Below are positions 1 to 9,179 of a stretch of DNA of 64,000 bases, one piece after another; the first letter of the stretch is position 1, and each line of letters begins with the position of its first letter. The translations under genes and the position numbers were made by a program. A model generated the notes under the pieces. It saw only the letters and a list, made by a program, of their open reading frames with translations. It was not told the DNA's origin and ran no database searches. The stretch comes from Vampirovibrio sp041737375 (lineage in GTDB: Bacteria > Cyanobacteriota > Vampirovibrionia > Vampirovibrionales > Vampirovibrionaceae), in the NCBI RefSeq assembly GCF_041737375.1, contig NZ_JBGSRV010000012.1:124001-188000 (forward strand). The letters are read 5' to 3'.

Positions 1-2
1 GG

Positions 3-1337
3 GATCTCATGCTGCAAACCATTCGTGATTTGTACAACATGAATCGAATTCCATTTAGTACGCCTTCGGTTTTGGTACTGCCCAGCTTTTTTACCCGCGA
101 AATTGACTTGCCCACCGAATTTAGCAAAGAAGAGCTTCGTTTTGCCCTGGTTTCCGAGGCTGAGCGATTTTACTTTTTCAAAAAAGCAGAGCCTCAGATT
201 GGCTGGATTAACCTGAGTGAGGATCGTCTGCTGTACTCGGCTTTTCCCAAGACCGAGATTGAAAAATACATGAAAGTGTTCCAGGAGCTACAGATACCGC
301 TACTGGGCATTGAATTAAGTTACCTCAGCATTTTGCGTGGATTAATCGCCACTGGCGCTGTGTCTCATGAAATTGACAACGCGGAACCCTGGGCGTTACT
401 GGTCATTAGCGATTATTCCTTTTTTGTTTCCATTCAACGGGGCCTCAAAATTATCAAAACGGCCGATGCCCCTTTATCGGTTACCGAGGAGGAGGATGAA
501 CAGGCCACTTTGCTGGATATTGTTCAGGATTTTGAGGCCTTTACCGATCGGGAAACGTTTGCCAAGTTAATTGTGGTCAACAACGCCAATCGAATTAACA
601 GCGATGATTTATTGCGCCAATTGGGATTTCCCGGCAGCCTGACCCAGATTGATCAAAACGCTTTAACCCTTAAGTCCCGTGGGGCGTCTGAGGCGCCTTT
701 TCCTTGCTCTCTGGAAGGTCTGGGCGGGGTGTTTTACAAGCAATATGCCGATGTGCCGGGTATTAATTTTCAGCTGGAAACGGCTGATGATTTGGTTAGT
801 TTACTGAATTACCGGCAGCAGGCTTTTAAGTGGTTGCTGGTTTCTAATGGTGTGGTTTTTGTATTGAGTCTGCTGATTTGGGGAGCCATGTCCCTGATGT
901 TGTGGCAGAAGGATCAGGAACGAGAAGCCATTAACCATGAACTGACTGCCCTGGGTGAAGGGGTGGATACTTTAAAAATGGATGGGGTTAATCGCAAGAA
1001 ATTTATTAAAAAAGCAGTGGATTTAAACGTGCAGGCCAACAATTTTTTGGTGAAGCTGGGGGCTTCCATAGAACCGAATGTATGGCTGGAAGAAATACAG
1101 ATTGATTTAACCGATATGGAAAAGCCTCCGGTTATTGCGCTGGACGGTAAGGCCATGTCGTTGTCCAGCATTAACGGGCTTTTAACCCCGTTGAACGCCA
1201 TTGTGGAAGGGGCCAACCTTCAAGTGTCTAGCGCCGCTCCAGCCACCTCGGATGATGGACAGGCTTACTTCACCTGGTCTATACAAAATCAGGAAGCCGT
1301 TCCCGCAGCTGGTACTCCACCAGCGTCTGGCGGTTAA
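3..1337 (+). CDS. PilM-PilN-like fusion protein, type IV pilus assembly (5' partial)
   Basis: Inner-membrane platform protein of the type IV pilus machine. The first ~270 residues resemble the middle and C-terminal part of PilM (actin-like cytoplasmic ATPase), including the EAERFYFF stretch typical of PilM. A single membrane segment follows at about residues 278-300 (WLLVSNGVVFVLSLLIW) and then a PilN-like periplasmic part with a coiled region. PilM and PilN are normally separate genes, so this looks like a natural fusion. The first ATG is at 9, but the frame is open to the window edge and the usual PilM N-terminus (IGIDIG-type motif) is missing, so the gene almost certainly begins outside the window. 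Its stop overlaps the start of the PilO-like gene (TAATG), indicating translational coupling. Confidence 0.7.
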   Translation, partial: DLMLQTIRDLYNMNRIPFSTPSVLVLPSFFTREIDLPTEFSKEELRFALVSEAERFYFFKKAEPQIGWINLSEDRLLYSAFPKTEIEKYMKVFQELQIPLLGIELSYLSILRGLIATGAVSHEIDNAEPWALLVISDYSFFVSIQRGLKIIKTADAPLSVTEEEDEQATLLDIVQDFEAFTDRETFAKLIVVNNANRINSDDLLRQLGFPGSLTQIDQNALTLKSRGASEAPFPCSLEGLGGVFYKQYADVPGINFQLETADDLVSLLNYRQQAFKWLLVSNGVVFVLSLLIWGAMSLMLWQKDQEREAINHELTALGEGVDTLKMDGVNRKKFIKKAVDLNVQANNFLVKLGASIEPNVWLEEIQIDLTDMEKPPVIALDGKAMSLSSINGLLTPLNAIVEGANLQVSSAAPATSDDGQAYFTWSIQNQEAVPAAGTPPASGG

Positions 1338-2206
1338 TGATGGAAATGCCTGAAAACGCCGCTGTTTGGAAAAGTCATTTAATAACGGGCTTTCGGGCTG
1401 CGCTGGATTTTAAGGTGATGGGCCTGTTGTTTCTCAATGTGTTTATTCTTTATATGGGAACTTGGGACACCGTGATTCGCCCTGGTTTAGAACAAATGCA
1501 GGGTAGAGATGTGGCCCTGGAGGGCCAGAAAAAAATCTTGCTGGAAAAGCAAGGTTTGCAAAATCAGTATAAAAATTTGGAGCAACAGCTAAAAACGTTG
1601 AGTACAGAGCTGATTTCGGTTCCCGAGGGGAATTCCGCCACGGTGATTTCGGTAACGGAAGCGGCGGAATTGCTGGAGGTGGCCAAAGGCCGCCTTCGGG
1701 ATGTGGCTATTCTGCCACCCTTGTTGCCGCCTCATGACCAGCGCTCGAATGTGACCTTGACCTTTGTTACCGGCGGCACCGTCGATCTGTTGACTTCGGG
1801 GCAGCCCATTGATGCCACTAAAGCAGCCTCAACGCCCGCATTGGCTGCTGAGGCTTCTCTTCCTGCGGCGGCCAGCGCTCCGGGCGGAATGCCTGCTCCC
1901 GCTGAACCTGTCGTTTCTGGTGGGCCACCCACCGCGGCTGCGGCCCCCGTACAGATTGGTTCGGCCACCTTACCGGTGGAAAAGTATGATTACGATTTAA
2001 AAGTGACAGGCACTTATCCGGCTTTAATGGATGTGCTGAATGAATTGATCATTCGCAAAAAACTCATTCGTATCAACAAGGTTGCCATTACCCGCCCGGC
2101 AACCCCGGAGCCCCAGCCGGATGCCAAAGACTTTCCCGATTTTCCGGTCAAGCTGGAAATGGTGATTTCATTGTCCATATTTCTCTATGCGCCCGTTGCC
2201 TCATAG
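1337..2206 (+). CDS. PilO-like type IV pilus assembly protein
   Basis: Bitopic inner-membrane partner of PilN in the pilus alignment subcomplex. Visible are a short cytoplasmic N-terminus, one membrane segment at about residues 27-45 (VMGLLFLNVFILYMGTW), a coiled coil rich in Q, L and E to about residue 90, a proline/alanine-rich stretch around 150-205 and a C-terminal ferredoxin-like fold segment (YDYDLKVTGTYPALMDVLNE) that matches the PilO pattern. The low-complexity Pro/Ala insertion is longer than usual for PilO. The start ATG shares one base with the upstream stop, and the 3' end overlaps the next gene by 20 bp, so the three genes form one operon. Confidence 0.65.
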   Translation: MMEMPENAAVWKSHLITGFRAALDFKVMGLLFLNVFILYMGTWDTVIRPGLEQMQGRDVALEGQKKILLEKQGLQNQYKNLEQQLKTLSTELISVPEGNSATVISVTEAAELLEVAKGRLRDVAILPPLLPPHDQRSNVTLTFVTGGTVDLLTSGQPIDATKAASTPALAAEASLPAAASAPGGMPAPAEPVVSGGPPTAAAAPVQIGSATLPVEKYDYDLKVTGTYPALMDVLNELIIRKKLIRINKVAITRPATPEPQPDAKDFPDFPVKLEMVISLSIFLYAPVAS

Positions 2207-3224
2207 CGACCGCAGGCTGAAGGTCCTGTTGTGCGGGTATGGGCATTTGGGACTGGCTATTTTGCAAGGGTTGCTGGCTTGCTCAGAACTTTGCGAGGTG
2301 GTGGCGGTTTACCGGTGGACTGCCAGACCTGGCGGACAAGCGTTTTGGGAGCCCATAGAGGATGATTTTAAAGCCCTGGTGGCTCAGGCGGGCTTGCTGG
2401 ATTTGGACTGTCCGGGCATGAACAGCTTTGAATTTATACGCATTTTGCAGGATCTGAAGCCCGATGTGGTGCTGGTGGGGTCTTGGGGAGAAATTCTGAA
2501 GGCGCATATTTTGAACCTTCCTGATGTGATTCTGGTCAATTGTCACCCCTCGTTATTACCGGCGCATCGGGGGGCTAACCCATACGCTTCCGTCCTTTTA
2601 CAGCAGGAATCGCAAACCGGGGTTACCTTCCACCGTATGGCCCCTCAAATCGATGCCGGTGCCATTCTGTTGCAGCGTGTGGTTCCTCTCAGCGATGAAG
2701 ACCATGGCGATTCGGTACGGGCCAAGTGCGTACTTGCGGCGGGTGAGATGGTGGCGGAACTGTTGCTGGGCTTACGTAACCATGTGCTATTGGGTCATCC
2801 CTTAATAGAAAGAGAGCAGGATCACAGTCAAAAAAGCTATTACGGCCAATTAAAGCAAGAGGCGGGTTTGCTGGACTGGCATAAAAGCCCGGCGGCGCTT
2901 TCTCGTCAAATTCGTGCCATTTACCCATGGGTCATTGGTTATTCTTTTCTGGAGGGCAAGCGGGCGGTGCTTTTTTATGGCAATCGCTTTATGCCTTGTG
3001 ATCCCGCCCTGACTCAAGGCAAGCTGCCCGGCACCATTTTGAGTTTTAACGCCACTAGCGGGTTTCAAATTGTTTTAAGCGATCCCGGTTGGGTGATGCT
3101 GGTGGATGTTTACCAGATTGCGGCCACCGCCCAATTGTTTTTGCCCGCCTGGGCCTGCAAGTGGTTGGCGCCTTTTTTATTGCGTCCGGGCAAGCGGTTT
3201 TTTACCCCTGCCGATCCCGGCTGA
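2187..3224 (+). CDS. Methionyl-tRNA formyltransferase-like protein
   Basis: A 10-formyl-tetrahydrofolate-dependent formyltransferase. The catalytic triad pattern is visible: Asn and His in NCHPSLLPAHRG, and Asp in APQIDAGAILL. The C-terminal part (LLDWHKSPAALSRQIRAIYPW) matches the Fmt C-terminal domain. The N-terminus (LKVLLCGYGHLG) departs from the usual Fmt beginning (VFAGTPxFA), so it may be true Fmt in a divergent lineage or a sugar-nucleotide formyltransferase. It overlaps the PilO-like gene by 20 bp, an unusual position for fmt. No clear ribosome binding site precedes the ATG at 2187, so a start slightly downstream is possible. Confidence 0.6.
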   Translation: MRPLPHSDRRLKVLLCGYGHLGLAILQGLLACSELCEVVAVYRWTARPGGQAFWEPIEDDFKALVAQAGLLDLDCPGMNSFEFIRILQDLKPDVVLVGSWGEILKAHILNLPDVILVNCHPSLLPAHRGANPYASVLLQQESQTGVTFHRMAPQIDAGAILLQRVVPLSDEDHGDSVRAKCVLAAGEMVAELLLGLRNHVLLGHPLIEREQDHSQKSYYGQLKQEAGLLDWHKSPAALSRQIRAIYPWVIGYSFLEGKRAVLFYGNRFMPCDPALTQGKLPGTILSFNATSGFQIVLSDPGWVMLVDVYQIAATAQLFLPAWACKWLAPFLLRPGKRFFTPADPG

Positions 3225-3425
3225 AGGGTCCTGCTTTCAACCGGATGGGCTGCGTAACAAAACGATCCACACGAGAGCGTCCTGAACGCTTTTGGGGTAT
3301 AATTGGCCCACCCACGAATGGAAGGTTAGTTAGAGTACCATTCGATTGAGGCAAACCCCGTTTAGCGCCCGTTCTCAGCTTGGGTGATGAAGCCCTGCTG
3401 GCAGTTAACAGGAAAGGCAGATACC

Positions 3426-5969
3426 TTGAGTTCTCAGCAACAGATTTTCGGAGACGGCAAGATCGTTCCCATTAGCATTCGGGATGAAATGCGCCGTTCT
3501 TATATTGATTACGCCATGAGCGTTATTGTGGGCAGGGCGCTGCCTGATGTTCGGGATGGCCTGAAGCCGGTTCACCGTCGTGTGCTTTACGCCATGCACG
3601 AAATGGGCCTTGCCCCGGAGAAGTCCTTTAAAAAGTGCGCCAAGGTGGTGGGCGAAGTGCTGGGTAAATATCACCCTCACGGCGACACTTCTGTTTATGA
3701 CGCTTTGGTGCGCTTGGCTCAGGATTTTTCCAGCCGCTATCCGTTGGTAAACGGTCACGGTAACTTTGGCAGTATTGAAGGAGATAACCCCGCTGCTATG
3801 CGGTATACGGAATGTAAGCTGACCCATATCGCCACCACCATGCTGGAAGATATTGAGCAAGACACCGTGAACTTTGTGCCCAACTACGATGGTTCCGAAG
3901 AAGAGCCCTCTGTGTTGCCGTGCCGCTTGCCCATGCTGTTATTGAACGGCTCTAGCGGTATTGCGGTGGGGATGGCCACCAACATTCCGCCCTTCAACAT
4001 GAGCGAAGTGGTGGAGGGGGTGTTGGCCCTCATTGATCAGCCGCACTTAACCCCCGATGACATGATGCAATATATTAAAGGCCCCGATTTCCCTACTGGC
4101 GCAAACATTGTGGGCTTCGCAGGTATTCGGGATGCTTTCCGCACCGGTCGTGGCAGCGTGGTGATGCGGGCAGTGGCTTCCATAGAACAAATTCCAGGCG
4201 GCGGCGGTCGTCAGGAACGCACCGCCATTATCATTACCGAAACACCGTTTCAGGTGAATATTAGCAACCTGATTGAAAAAATGGCGGATCTGGTTCGGGA
4301 TAAAAAACTGGAAGGCATCAGCGACCTGCGGAACGAATCCGATCGGGATGGCATGCGTTTGGTCATTGAGCTCAAGCGGGACGCCAAGCCCGATGTGGTG
4401 TTGCGCAACATGTACAAGCACACCCAGTTGCAAACCACCTTTGGGGTTAACATGCTGGCTCTGGTTAAAAATCAGCCCCGCCTGCTCAACATTGTGGATG
4501 TGCTGAGCGAGTTTATCGAGCACCGGGTAGAAGTGATTGTTCGCCGTACCCAGTTTTTGCTGAACAAGGCTGAAGCGCGGGCGCATATTTTAGCCGGTTT
4601 GATGATTGCCATTGGCGATATGGATAACATCATCAAGCACATTCGCTCTGCCAATTCCACGGAAGAGGCCCGTGAAAAACTGACCACCAATTACAGTTTG
4701 GATGAAGCGCAAGCCAACGCCATTCTGGAAATGCAGCTGCGTCGTTTAACCGGCCTGGAGCGGGAGAAGATCAACGGCGAGCATTCCGAGCTGATGGTTA
4801 AAATTGCCGAGTACAACATTATTTTGGCGAATCGGAGCCGTGTGCTGGAAATTATTAAGGTTGAACTGCTGGAAGTGAAGGAAAAATACGGCGATGTCCG
4901 TAAAACCACCATCATTCCTGATGAAAACGACGCCTTTAGCATTGAGGAATTAACCCCCAACGATGCGATGGCCGTGTTCATTACCAAACAGGGCTACATC
5001 AAGCGCATCGCCCTGGATACCTTCCAGCGTCAGAGCCGTGCCACCCGTGGCAAAGGGGCCATTAAAACCCGTGATGAGGATGATGTCACCCACTTCTTTA
5101 CCGCGGGCATGCACAGCAAAGTGCTGTTCTTTACCAGCAAGGGTCGGGCTTATGGCTTAAAAGTGTATGACTTGCCAGAAAGCGGTCGCACCGCCAAAGG
5201 CTTGGCCATTATCAACCTGCTGGCGCTGGAGCAAGATGAAACGGTCACCGCCGTCCTGCCAGTCACGGACTTCTCTTCCGGCCAGTACCTGATTATGCTG
5301 ACCAAGCAGGGCTGGATTAAGAAAACCGAGTTGACCAACTTTGACAGCATCCGCCGCAACGGCATTATTGCCATCGGGCTGGAAGACAATGATTATCTGG
5401 GTTGGGTCATGTCCACCACGGATGATGATGACCTGTTGATCGGCACCAGTCTGGGTATGGCCATTCGCTTCTCGGTGAAGGATCTGCGTCCGCTGGGCCG
5501 AACCGCTCGTGGCGTGACCGCCATGAAGATGCGGGCGGGCGATGAGATTGTGGACTTCAGTACCTTGGCCAACAACGATCACACTGCCGATGTGCTGATT
5601 ATTACCAACGATGGTTTCGGTAAACGAACCAACGTGGCCGAATTCCGCTCCCAGAACCGGGGTGGTATCGGTTTAATCTCCACCAAGTTCAAAAATGCCA
5701 AAAGTCGGGTCACCAACACTTGTATCGTCAGTGAAGACGATGAGTTGATGGTGGTGAGCGCCAACGGAGTTGTGGTCAGGCTGCGGGCCGGGGAAATTTC
5801 CCGCCAAAGCCGTATGGCCACCGGGGTGCGTATGCAAAATCTGGATGAGAACGATTGCGTGGCGTCAGTCACCAAAATTGTTCCAATGGATGATGAAGAA
5901 GCCCTGCTGGCCGGTGAACTATCCGCCCTTGAGGGTGGTGGAGACTCCTCCGCACCGCCTATCGAATAA
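3426..5969 (+). CDS. gyrA: DNA gyrase subunit A
   Basis: Type II topoisomerase subunit that cuts and religates DNA. The N-terminal breakage-reunion domain is clear (VGRALPDVRDGLKPVHRR, KYHPHGDTSVYDALVR, then AAMRYTE with the active-site tyrosine). Six beta-pinwheel repeats fill the C-terminal third. The quinolone-pocket position corresponding to E. coli Ser83 is Thr and position 87 is Asp. The GyrA box is degenerate (QSRATRGKG rather than QRRGGKG), so assignment as GyrA rather than ParC rests on general similarity. I chose TTG at 3426 because AGGAAAGG lies just upstream; an in-frame ATG at 3384 would add 14 residues. The protein ends in an acidic, serine-rich tail. Confidence 0.88.
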   Translation: MSSQQQIFGDGKIVPISIRDEMRRSYIDYAMSVIVGRALPDVRDGLKPVHRRVLYAMHEMGLAPEKSFKKCAKVVGEVLGKYHPHGDTSVYDALVRLAQDFSSRYPLVNGHGNFGSIEGDNPAAMRYTECKLTHIATTMLEDIEQDTVNFVPNYDGSEEEPSVLPCRLPMLLLNGSSGIAVGMATNIPPFNMSEVVEGVLALIDQPHLTPDDMMQYIKGPDFPTGANIVGFAGIRDAFRTGRGSVVMRAVASIEQIPGGGGRQERTAIIITETPFQVNISNLIEKMADLVRDKKLEGISDLRNESDRDGMRLVIELKRDAKPDVVLRNMYKHTQLQTTFGVNMLALVKNQPRLLNIVDVLSEFIEHRVEVIVRRTQFLLNKAEARAHILAGLMIAIGDMDNIIKHIRSANSTEEAREKLTTNYSLDEAQANAILEMQLRRLTGLEREKINGEHSELMVKIAEYNIILANRSRVLEIIKVELLEVKEKYGDVRKTTIIPDENDAFSIEELTPNDAMAVFITKQGYIKRIALDTFQRQSRATRGKGAIKTRDEDDVTHFFTAGMHSKVLFFTSKGRAYGLKVYDLPESGRTAKGLAIINLLALEQDETVTAVLPVTDFSSGQYLIMLTKQGWIKKTELTNFDSIRRNGIIAIGLEDNDYLGWVMSTTDDDDLLIGTSLGMAIRFSVKDLRPLGRTARGVTAMKMRAGDEIVDFSTLANNDHTADVLIITNDGFGKRTNVAEFRSQNRGGIGLISTKFKNAKSRVTNTCIVSEDDELMVVSANGVVVRLRAGEISRQSRMATGVRMQNLDENDCVASVTKIVPMDDEEALLAGELSALEGGGDSSAPPIE

Positions 5970-5996
5970 GAAACGGCTCTTTTCTCAACATTCAAG

Positions 5997-6023
5997 AAGC
6001 CTCCGGTTCGCCGGGGGCTTTTT
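5997..6023 (+). terminator. Rho-independent terminator after gyrA
   Basis: A GC-rich stem (AGCCTCCGG / CCGGGGGCT) closed by a TTCG tetraloop is followed by five T. It lies 28 bases after the gyrA stop and points in the same direction. Confidence 0.85.
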
Positions 6024-6122
6024 GCGATTTGGGACCGCTATTGTTGAAGGGATTTCTGATCTTCTCCAATTTGGATTATGATATGGATGCTTTCCATAAC
6101 TGACTTGATGCGGGATGTGTTC

Positions 6123-7514
6123 ATGACCAGCGCCATTCACTCCAAACCGGAATTACTGTTACCAGCGGGTAGCCCCGAAAAGCTGAAATACGCGGTGGCC
6201 TACGGGGCCGATGCCGTTTATCTGGGCTTGCCAATGGCCAGCTTGCGTACGCCGGGCCGGGGGGAGCAGTTTACGCCACAAAACCTGGGCGGCTATGTGC
6301 GTTACGCTCAGGAGCGGGGGGTAAAGGCTTATGTCACCATTAATATTTTTCCGTCCAATCACGATTTAAAACGCATTATTCCCCATTTGGAGTTGCTGGA
6401 AAGCATTCGCCCGGATGCCATTATTTTTACCGATCCCGGTGTGTTTCGGCTGGCTAGCAAATACGCCCCCTCGGTGCCGCTGCATTTAAGCACTCAGGCC
6501 AATACCTTAAACGTAGAAGCCTGCGCTTTTTGGCAGGATTTGGGTGTGGAGCGGGTTATTTTGGCCCGTGAAGTCCCTTACCGCGAAATTGTGGAAATCC
6601 ACGACAAGCTGCCCGATTTACAGCTGGAATGCTTTATTCATGGCTCTTTATGCGTGGCTTATTCCGGTCGTTGCGTGATTAGTGATTATTTGACGGACAA
6701 CACTAAAAATTCCAACAAAGGCATGTGCGGCAACAGTTGCCGTTGGGAATTTGAAGCCCCCAAGCCCCATGAGGGATTGGGAGAGGCGGCGCCCGCCGCT
6801 TCCTGTGGCTGTGAGCCTCCCGCTGATGCGGAAACCGGCATGAAATCCTTGCAAATGGTGGAAGCCATGCGCCCCGACAATATTTATACCTTTGAGGAAG
6901 ATGACAAAGGCTCTTACATGCTGAACTCCAAGGACTTGTGTCTGGTTCGGCACTTGCGAGAGCTTCAGGATGCCGGAATTGTCTCCTTTAAAGTAGAAGG
7001 CCGCACCAAAAGTGTTTACTATGTGGCCACCGCCGGACGCATTTACCGGGAAGCCATTGATTATTTCCAGCAACATTTAACCGCGCCCGAAGAGTTGACC
7101 AACCGCTGGGTGGCGGAATTATCGCAGGCCGGAAATCGTGGGTTTACGGAAGGCTTTTTTGAGGGGCGTCCTAGTAAAAGCGCTTACAATTATCAGGATT
7201 CCAGAAGTCATCAAACCGCCATGTTTTTAGGCACCGTGTTGCCGGATGAAAACGGGATTTCCCTGACTGATAGCGGCTTGCGGATTAAAGCCCGTAACCC
7301 GTTTGGGGTGGGAGATCAACTGGACTGGATCACCCCCAACGGAAGTGTTTCCTTTCCTTTAAAAGAGTTATATGATCAACAGGGTTTCCCGGTTCGGGAA
7401 GCGCAGACCAATCATGTGGTCACCATTCCGGTACCCGAAGCGTTGCGAGGGGATGAAGCCGGGTTGGCCTGGTCTGTCATCAGAGGCAAGGAGTTTGCAG
7501 GCGTTGTTTCTTAA
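6123..7514 (+). CDS. U32 family peptidase (TrhP/YegQ-like)
   Basis: Member of the U32 family, whose bacterial members of this type act in prephenate-dependent tRNA U34 hydroxylation rather than general proteolysis. Family signatures are present: PELLLPAGSPEKLKYAVAYG near the N-terminus, the cysteine-rich core (ECFIHGSLCVAYSGRC, then MCGNSC) and SKDLCLVRHL after it. A stretch of about 40 residues between CRWEFE and the NIYTFEEDD segment, containing Cys-Gly-Cys, is longer than usual. The ATG at 6123 is chosen because family homology begins a few residues later and GGGA lies upstream. The gene overlaps the next one by 11 bp, forming an operon with the phosphatase and anmK. Confidence 0.8.
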   Translation: MTSAIHSKPELLLPAGSPEKLKYAVAYGADAVYLGLPMASLRTPGRGEQFTPQNLGGYVRYAQERGVKAYVTINIFPSNHDLKRIIPHLELLESIRPDAIIFTDPGVFRLASKYAPSVPLHLSTQANTLNVEACAFWQDLGVERVILAREVPYREIVEIHDKLPDLQLECFIHGSLCVAYSGRCVISDYLTDNTKNSNKGMCGNSCRWEFEAPKPHEGLGEAAPAASCGCEPPADAETGMKSLQMVEAMRPDNIYTFEEDDKGSYMLNSKDLCLVRHLRELQDAGIVSFKVEGRTKSVYYVATAGRIYREAIDYFQQHLTAPEELTNRWVAELSQAGNRGFTEGFFEGRPSKSAYNYQDSRSHQTAMFLGTVLPDENGISLTDSGLRIKARNPFGVGDQLDWITPNGSVSFPLKELYDQQGFPVREAQTNHVVTIPVPEALRGDEAGLAWSVIRGKEFAGVVS

Positions 7515-7989
7515 ACCTTCTTTAATTGTTCAGGATATTACCACCATTGATCGGGCCGCCCTGAAGGCTCAGGGCATCCGGGGCTTTATTTTTGATTTGG
7601 ACAATACCATTATGGCCCCCCATACCGGGGCTTTAGAAGAGCGCATTGAAACCTGGCTGGTGCTGTTGCAGGCCGAAGGGTTCAAGTGTTTGGTGTTATC
7701 CAACAACAAAAAAGCGGAATACTGCCAACTGGCCGAAAAAGTGCTGAATATTCCGGTGCTGAGCCATGCGGCCAAACCCCGTCGGGCCATGTTTCGCAAG
7801 GCCTTGGAAATGATTGGCCTGAGCGCGCGTGAAGTGGCCATGGTGGGCGATCGTCCGCTCACTGATATTTGGGTGGGTCAGCGCATGGGTGCTTATACCA
7901 TTTTGGTGGATCCCCTCATTAAGTTGCAGGAGCGTCGCTTGTTTAAAGTGCTACGCGGATTGGAGCGTCTGTTTGTACAAGGCGGATAA
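7504..7989 (+). CDS. YqeG-like HAD superfamily (IIIA) phosphatase
   Basis: Small HAD-family hydrolase. Motif I is FDLDNTIMAP, motif II is VLSNNKK, motif III covers KPRRAMFRKAL and motif IV is MVGDRPLTDI. The length (161 residues) and motif spacing match YqeG/phosphatidylglycerophosphatase GEP4-type proteins; the substrate cannot be told from sequence. The start is TTG at 7504 because AAGGAG stands nine bases upstream; the frame is open well upstream but lies inside the U32 gene. It overlaps the U32 gene by 11 bp and anmK by 17 bp, so the three are probably translationally coupled. Confidence 0.75.
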   Translation: MFLKPSLIVQDITTIDRAALKAQGIRGFIFDLDNTIMAPHTGALEERIETWLVLLQAEGFKCLVLSNNKKAEYCQLAEKVLNIPVLSHAAKPRRAMFRKALEMIGLSAREVAMVGDRPLTDIWVGQRMGAYTILVDPLIKLQERRLFKVLRGLERLFVQGG

Positions 7990-9157
7990 TACCCAGCCTT
8001 TAACGGTGATGGGGTTAATGTCGGGCACCTCGGTGGATGGGGTGGATGCCTGTTTGGCCCGGTTGAGCTGGCAGAGCGGAAAACTGCATCATGACATTCT
8101 GGCCACGCACAGTGTGCCCATGCCTGCTGATTTGCGGGAGCGCTTGTTGCGTTGCATGGCGGAAAAATCGATCCAACTGGAAGAATTTTGCCGCCTGAAT
8201 GTGGCGGTGGGTCAGTTATTTGCCGATACCGCCTTCGGGTTGATGCAGGCCCACAATATTTCAGCCTCTCAAATTGATTGCATTGGTTCTCATGGGCAAA
8301 CGCTGTATCACTGGCCGCCCACCCAACCCGGCATGTTGGGTGGTACCCTGCAAATTGGGGAGCCTTCTTTGATTGCCGAAAAAACCGGCGTGTTGACCAT
8401 TGCCGATTTTCGCCCCCGTGATATGGCCGCCGGGGGCCAAGGGGCGCCATTGGTGTGTTTCGCCGATCAGCTTTTGTTTCAGGATGACACGGTTGGGCGT
8501 TGCGTTCAAAACATTGGGGGCATTGCCAATGTAACGGTGGTGCCATCGCATGCCCATTTAAAAGAACACGATGTCCCCCTGATGGCCTTTGATACCGGTC
8601 CGGGCAACATGTTGATGGATGCCGCCGTTGATCATTTTTATCAAAAATCGTATGATCCGGATGGAGCCATTGCTGCCAGTGGCACGGTGAACGAGCCATT
8701 ACTTCAGCACTTGATGGCCCATGCCTATTTGAGCCAGCAGCCGCCCAAAACCACGGGCCGAGAGTTGTTTGGGCTGCCCTGTTTTCAGGAACTGTTGCTG
8801 GGCTTTCCCAATATTCCGCCTGCCGACTGGCTGGCCACCCTTAACCGTTTTACCGCTGCCAGTATCGTGGATGCCTATCAGCGTTTTGTGTTTCCGGTGT
8901 ATCCGGTTTCAGAAGTGATTGTGGGCGGGGGCGGATCGTTGAATCCGGTTTTGCTTAATAACCTCCGGGATTTGTTCGCTCAACATGCTCATGCCATTTC
9001 GGTTAAAACCCATGCGGATTTTGGCATTCCCGATCAGTATAAAGAAGCGCTGGCGTTTGCCATTTTGGCCTGGGCCAGTTTGCTGAACCGGGCCAATAAT
9101 TTGCCCGCCTGCACCGGGGCCAGTCATGCGGTAGTAATGGGCAAGCACGTTCGCTAA
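7973..9157 (+). CDS. anmK: Anhydro-N-acetylmuramic acid kinase
   Basis: Phosphorylates 1,6-anhydro-MurNAc released by lytic transglycosylases, returning cell-wall sugar to MurNAc-6-phosphate. The signature GLMSGTSVDGVDA appears 13 residues into the protein, followed by SHGQTLYH, GGIANVT and DTGPGNMLMD, all typical of AnmK. The start is TTG at 7973 with GGAG seven bases upstream; any earlier start would lie deep inside the phosphatase gene. The length of about 395 residues fits the family. The gene is last in the operon and ends 22 bp from the convergent permease gene. Confidence 0.9.
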   Translation: MYKADNTQPLTVMGLMSGTSVDGVDACLARLSWQSGKLHHDILATHSVPMPADLRERLLRCMAEKSIQLEEFCRLNVAVGQLFADTAFGLMQAHNISASQIDCIGSHGQTLYHWPPTQPGMLGGTLQIGEPSLIAEKTGVLTIADFRPRDMAAGGQGAPLVCFADQLLFQDDTVGRCVQNIGGIANVTVVPSHAHLKEHDVPLMAFDTGPGNMLMDAAVDHFYQKSYDPDGAIAASGTVNEPLLQHLMAHAYLSQQPPKTTGRELFGLPCFQELLLGFPNIPPADWLATLNRFTAASIVDAYQRFVFPVYPVSEVIVGGGGSLNPVLLNNLRDLFAQHAHAISVKTHADFGIPDQYKEALAFAILAWASLLNRANNLPACTGASHAVVMGKHVR

Positions 9158-9179
9158 AAAGCCGCAAATAAAAAAGCGC

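Noticed and set aside
7893..8699. Long open frame antisense to anmK
   Set aside because: It lies wholly over the well-supported anmK gene and has low-complexity His/Pro/Arg content typical of an antisense shadow.
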